This document shows positions 4,412-7,222 of a stretch of DNA of 7,222 bases, one piece after another. The DNA lies in the NCBI GenBank assembly GCA_013695335.1, contig JACDAR010000189.1, positions 1-7,222 on the forward strand, in the 5' to 3' direction. Source of the stretch: Rubrobacter sp. Its GTDB lineage: Bacteria > Actinomycetota > Rubrobacteria > Rubrobacterales > Rubrobacteraceae. Below the pieces are notes generated by a model. It saw nothing but the letters and a program-made list of their open reading frames with translations. It had not been told where the DNA came from and made no database searches. The position numbers and the translations under genes were made by a program. The number at the start of each line of letters is the position of its first letter. Positions within the stretch are counted from its first letter, which is position 1.

Positions 4412-5085
4412 GACCGGGGACCAGGGTTCTCGTCATCGAGGACCAGAAGCACATAGCGAGCTTTGTCGAGTTGGAGCTCGAGCACCTGGGGTACACGGTG
4501 CGCTGCGCTTACGACGGATTCGAAGGCGTCGAGGAAGTAGGTCGTTTCCGTCCCGAAGTGGTGGTCCTCGATATCATGCTCCCGAAGCTCGATGGGGTCG
4601 GGGTGCTGAAGAAGATCCGGGAGGGCGGCAGCCGCGTGCCGGTCATCATGTTGACCGCGAGGAATAGCACCCTGGACAAGGTGCATAGCCTTGATCGCGG
4701 CGCCGACGACTACCTGACGAAACCCTTCCAGATAGAGGAGCTTCTCGCCCGCATCCGCGCGCTCATAAGGCGTGTGGAAGGCGAGGAAGTTCTCCGCGTC
4801 GGCGACCTTGAGGTGAACACGGCGACCCACGAGGTGAGGCGGGGCGAGCGGGAGATAGATCTGACCGCCCGCGAGTACGACCTGCTGGAGTACATGGCGA
4901 AGAACCCGCGTCGTATCCTCTCGCGCGATTTGCTCCTTAGCCGCGTGTGGGAGCAGGAGTTCGGGATACCGACGAACGTGGTGGACGTGTACGTCGGCTA
5001 CCTGAGGAGGAAGCTCGACGGGCCGGAGGAGAGGCCCCTGATCCACACCGTCCGCGGCTCCGGGTACGCGCTTAAGGAGAAGTAG
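4408..5085 (+). CDS. OmpR/PhoB-family response regulator
   Basis: A 225-residue two-domain regulator. The receiver domain spans residues 6-118 and has the acidic pair E11-D12, phospho-acceptor D55 (VVLDIMLPKLDG), T83 (MLTAR) and K105 (LTKPF), so it should be phosphorylated normally. The winged-helix DNA-binding domain spans about 127-223 and shows LTAREYDLLEYMAKNPRRILSR in two runs, the recognition region NVVDVYVGYLRRKLD and the closing IHTVRGSGYALKE. This family binds direct repeats as dimers, usually with half-sites 11 bases apart, which fits the boxes in this window. The start overlaps the PAP2 stop by four bases. The nearest Shine-Dalgarno (AGGAG, 4401-4405) is only 2 bases from the ATG, so coupling to PAP2 translation is likely. 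It is cognate to the kinase downstream. Confidence 0.96.
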   Translation: MRPGTRVLVIEDQKHIASFVELELEHLGYTVRCAYDGFEGVEEVGRFRPEVVVLDIMLPKLDGVGVLKKIREGGSRVPVIMLTARNSTLDKVHSLDRGADDYLTKPFQIEELLARIRALIRRVEGEEVLRVGDLEVNTATHEVRRGEREIDLTAREYDLLEYMAKNPRRILSRDLLLSRVWEQEFGIPTNVVDVYVGYLRRKLDGPEERPLIHTVRGSGYALKEK

Positions 5086-6503
5086 TGCCGATCCGGTGGC
5101 GCCTGACGCTCTTCAACGCTCTCGCCATCGGCTCGATCCTGGCCGTCTTGGGGCTTGCCCTTTTCTTCGTCTTCCGCCAGCAGCAGCTCCGCTCGGTTGA
5201 GAGCACGGTAGAGACGCGCGCCCGGACAGCAGCCGAAACCCTGGAGATAAGCGGCTCCGGCCCGAACACCCGCGTGACGCTCGACACCGAGGAGGTGGAG
5301 CAGCTCACCCTCGATGGGGTCTTCATCCTCGTCCGGGATACGAACGGCGACATCCTTACGCAGACGGTCAACCTCTCTTCGGGGGGCGAGGACCGGGACT
5401 CGGTCTGGCGCGAAGCGGCGGCCAGCGGCCAGCCGGCCTCCGGGACGGCGGAACTCTCCAGCGAGGCGCCGGACTACGTCTACGCGCTGCCGGTCGCCAC
5501 GGACGGTCAGCCCCTCGTCCTCGAAGCGGGCCGTTCCTACGCGGCGGCGGAGGAGGTGACGGAGGGCTTCGCGGCGATCCTGGTCTCCGCGCTGGGCGTC
5601 GCGCTCCTCGTCGCCATCGCCGGGGCGTACCTCCTCGCGAGGACCGCCCTGCGCCCCGTGGATGCGGTCGTCAGCGCGGCCCGCGAGATGACCGAGGGCG
5701 ACCTGTCGAGGAGGCTTCCCGTCGTCAACCGGCGCGACGAGATCGGCCGCCTGGCGACGACGATGAACGGCCTCCTGGCCCGCCTGGAAGCGGCCTTCAC
5801 CCGCAGGGAGGAAGTCCTGGCCTACCAGCGGCGCTTCGCGGCCGACGCCAGCCACGAACTGAGGACCCCCGTCACCGCGATTCGGGGCCACTCCAGGATG
5901 CTGAAGAAGTGGGGGCTCGAAGACCCGGGAACCGCCCGGCGCGGGATAGACGCCATCGAAGCCGAGTCAGAGAGATTGGAGCAACTTGTCGAGTCCCTCC
6001 TCGTCCTGACCCGCGGCGACGACGGGGCGCCCCTCGACATCGGCCTCCACGACCTCGCGGAAGTTGTTGCGGAGGCCGTCGCTACAGCGAAAGCCACTGC
6101 CGGAGAAAGGGTCCGTATCGAGCACACACGACCGCCAGGCGGGGTGATGGCGGTGTTCGATCCGGATCGAATCCGCGAAGCCGTCGGGATTCTCCTCGAC
6201 AACGCCGTCAAGTACACCCCGGACGGCGGACGCATCGAGGTGCGGGTCGTGGAGAGGGACGACGAAGTCCTGCTGAAGGTCTCGGACACCGGGCTCGGGA
6301 TAACGGAAGAAGAGCTCCCGCTCGTCTTCGAGCGGTTCTACCGCGCGGACTCCTCGCGTGCGGCGGAGGGCACGGGCCTCGGACTCTCGATAGCGCGTCA
6401 GATCTCCGAGTCCCACGGCGGACGCCTGGAGGCAAACAGCGTCGTCGGTGAGGGCTCGACGTTCACCCTCATCCTCCCGAAGCACGGCGGATCAGAGCCG
6501 TGA
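5085..6503 (+). CDS. Membrane sensor histidine kinase
   Basis: A 472-residue kinase that should phosphorylate the preceding regulator. Transmembrane helices lie at about residues 10-30 and 162-185, enclosing an outside sensor domain of about 130 residues with no recognised fold. HAMP follows at about 186-238 (ALRPVDAVVSAAREMTEGDLSRR), then HisKA with phospho-acceptor H257 (FAADASHELRTPVTAIRGH). The HATPase has an N box with N373 (LLDNAVKYTPDGG), G1 DTGLG (401-405), F box VFERFYR (414-420) and G2 GTGLGL (429-434). All catalytic motifs are intact. The start is GTG, sharing one base with the regulator's TAG, with AAGGAG at 5074-5079. The layout resembles actinobacterial and firmicute envelope-sensing kinases of the MprB/ArlS/CssS kind, but the stimulus is unknown. 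Confidence 0.96.
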   Translation: MPIRWRLTLFNALAIGSILAVLGLALFFVFRQQQLRSVESTVETRARTAAETLEISGSGPNTRVTLDTEEVEQLTLDGVFILVRDTNGDILTQTVNLSSGGEDRDSVWREAAASGQPASGTAELSSEAPDYVYALPVATDGQPLVLEAGRSYAAAEEVTEGFAAILVSALGVALLVAIAGAYLLARTALRPVDAVVSAAREMTEGDLSRRLPVVNRRDEIGRLATTMNGLLARLEAAFTRREEVLAYQRRFAADASHELRTPVTAIRGHSRMLKKWGLEDPGTARRGIDAIEAESERLEQLVESLLVLTRGDDGAPLDIGLHDLAEVVAEAVATAKATAGERVRIEHTRPPGGVMAVFDPDRIREAVGILLDNAVKYTPDGGRIEVRVVERDDEVLLKVSDTGLGITEEELPLVFERFYRADSSRAAEGTGLGLSIARQISESHGGRLEANSVVGEGSTFTLILPKHGGSEP

Positions 6504-6568
6504 GATGAGGCGGAGGTTCTTTCAGGTATGAAAATTACCGGATGATCCAACTCGCGGCAGGAGGCGTC

Positions 6569-7222
6569 TCACAGCCCGGCTTCCTCGGCTTCTTCGAGTA
6601 GCTGGGTCCAGTCAGTATACAGTCCTTCGAGGACGTTCTTGAGTTGCCTGTGTTCGGTGACTACTTCGCGGGAACGCTGGCCGTCTGAGTAGAGTTCGGA
6701 GGTAGCCAGTTCTTTCTCCAGGCGGGAGACGCGGCGCTCTGTGGCGTCGATCTCGCCTTCGACCGCGACGAGGCGGGTGGCGATGACGCTCTGCTCCTTG
6801 CTCTGTCCTGGCCGGACGCGTCTTCGGGGACGGCGTCCGCCGTTCTCCTTTACGTCCAGCCTGCGGTGGGAGCGGTAGTAGTCGTAGCCGCCGAGGTAGT
6901 TGGTTAGCTTTCTGTTCTCCAGTTCCACGACGCGGGTTGCCAGCTTGCGCAGTAAGTAGCGGTCGTGGGAGATGAAGAAGATGGTGCCCCGGTAGCTGAG
7001 CAGTGCGTCCTCCAGTGCTTCTCGGGCCGGGATGTCCAGATTGTTGGTCGGCTCGTCTAGGAGGAGCAAGTTGGCCCCGCTGACCACTATCTCAGCCAGG
7101 CTTAGCCGGTTTTTCTCCCCGCCGGAGAGCGAGCCAACCTTCTTGAACACGTCCTCGCCGGAGAACAGGAACGAACCGAGTAGATCCCGCGCCTCAGGGG
7201 CATCGAAGCCCGTGGTGTCCAT
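6569..7222 (-). CDS. ABC-F family ATPase, C-terminal half (5' end outside window)
   Basis: Soluble tandem-ATPase family that acts on ribosomes (translation factors and antibiotic-target protection), not in transport. The visible 217 residues are the second ATPase domain and tail. The methionine at the window edge is probably internal. Motifs are the signature SLSGGEKNRLSLAEI (residues 31-45), Walker B LLLLDEPTNNLD (52-63), switch histidine H86 in ISHDRYLL, and the ABC-F-typical LENRKLTNYLGGYDYY (101-116). A basic linker (RRPRRRVRPGQSKEQ) leads into a coiled coil of about 70 residues (about 145-215) of the Uup-like type. There is no membrane segment. The gene converges with the kinase gene, leaving 65 bases between the two stops. 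Which ABC-F subfamily it belongs to cannot be fixed from this half. Confidence 0.93.
   Translation of the reverse strand: MDTTGFDAPEARDLLGSFLFSGEDVFKKVGSLSGGEKNRLSLAEIVVSGANLLLLDEPTNNLDIPAREALEDALLSYRGTIFFISHDRYLLRKLATRVVELENRKLTNYLGGYDYYRSHRRLDVKENGGRRPRRRVRPGQSKEQSVIATRLVAVEGEIDATERRVSRLEKELATSELYSDGQRSREVVTEHRQLKNVLEGLYTDWTQLLEEAEEAGL

Noticed and set aside
6500..6572. GTGAGA / TCTCAC inverted repeat spanning the convergent gap between kinase and ABC-F genes
   Set aside because: It is only 6 bp with a loop of about 60 bases, formed largely by the two TGA stops and flanking codons. There is no T tract, so it is not supported as a bidirectional terminator.

Overview
The window is high-GC DNA with dense, overlapping genes, very strong GAG(G)AGG-type ribosome binding sites and heavy use of AGG for arginine. 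Together these suggest a high-GC actinobacterium, most like Rubrobacter. That placement is an inference from style, not from a marker gene. No mobile element, CRISPR array, rRNA or tRNA was seen.

Layout. (1) Positions 1-2243 hold a plus-strand operon of three tightly packed genes: the C-terminal part of an ABC-2 type exporter ATPase (cut by the window edge), its six-helix permease, and a secreted, membrane-tethered Ig-like protein. It ends at a hairpin terminator (2266-2296). (2) 2391-2729 encodes a 112-residue orphan protein with a strong terminator (2761-2787). (3) 2952-3260 encodes a small secreted, acidic, arginine-free, probably disordered protein with a duplicated DxDNIQQG motif. A possible 18-codon leader ORF lies just upstream, and its stop codon sits inside the ribosome binding site of the gene. 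(4) 3320-3613 is a decayed tail of a calcineurin-like metallophosphoesterase with an in-frame TAG. (5) 3731-6503 is an overlapping operon: PAP2-family lipid phosphatase, OmpR-type response regulator, membrane histidine kinase. (6) 6569-7222, minus strand and convergent, is the C-terminal half of an ABC-F protein.

The most interesting signal is regulatory. A tandem box, TCTCAT-N5-TCTTA(A/G/T), with half-sites exactly 11 bases apart, occurs upstream of each of the three central transcription units (2317-2333, 2811-2838 with a third half-site, 3663-3679). Two copies match at 17 of 20 positions. An 11-base direct repeat is the typical binding geometry of OmpR/PhoB winged-helix regulators, and one is encoded in the third unit. 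I infer a small local regulon: the two-component system would control its own PAP2-RR-HK operon, the secreted acidic protein and the orphan 112-residue protein. An envelope-stress or lipid-carrier role fits the gene content but is not shown by the sequence.
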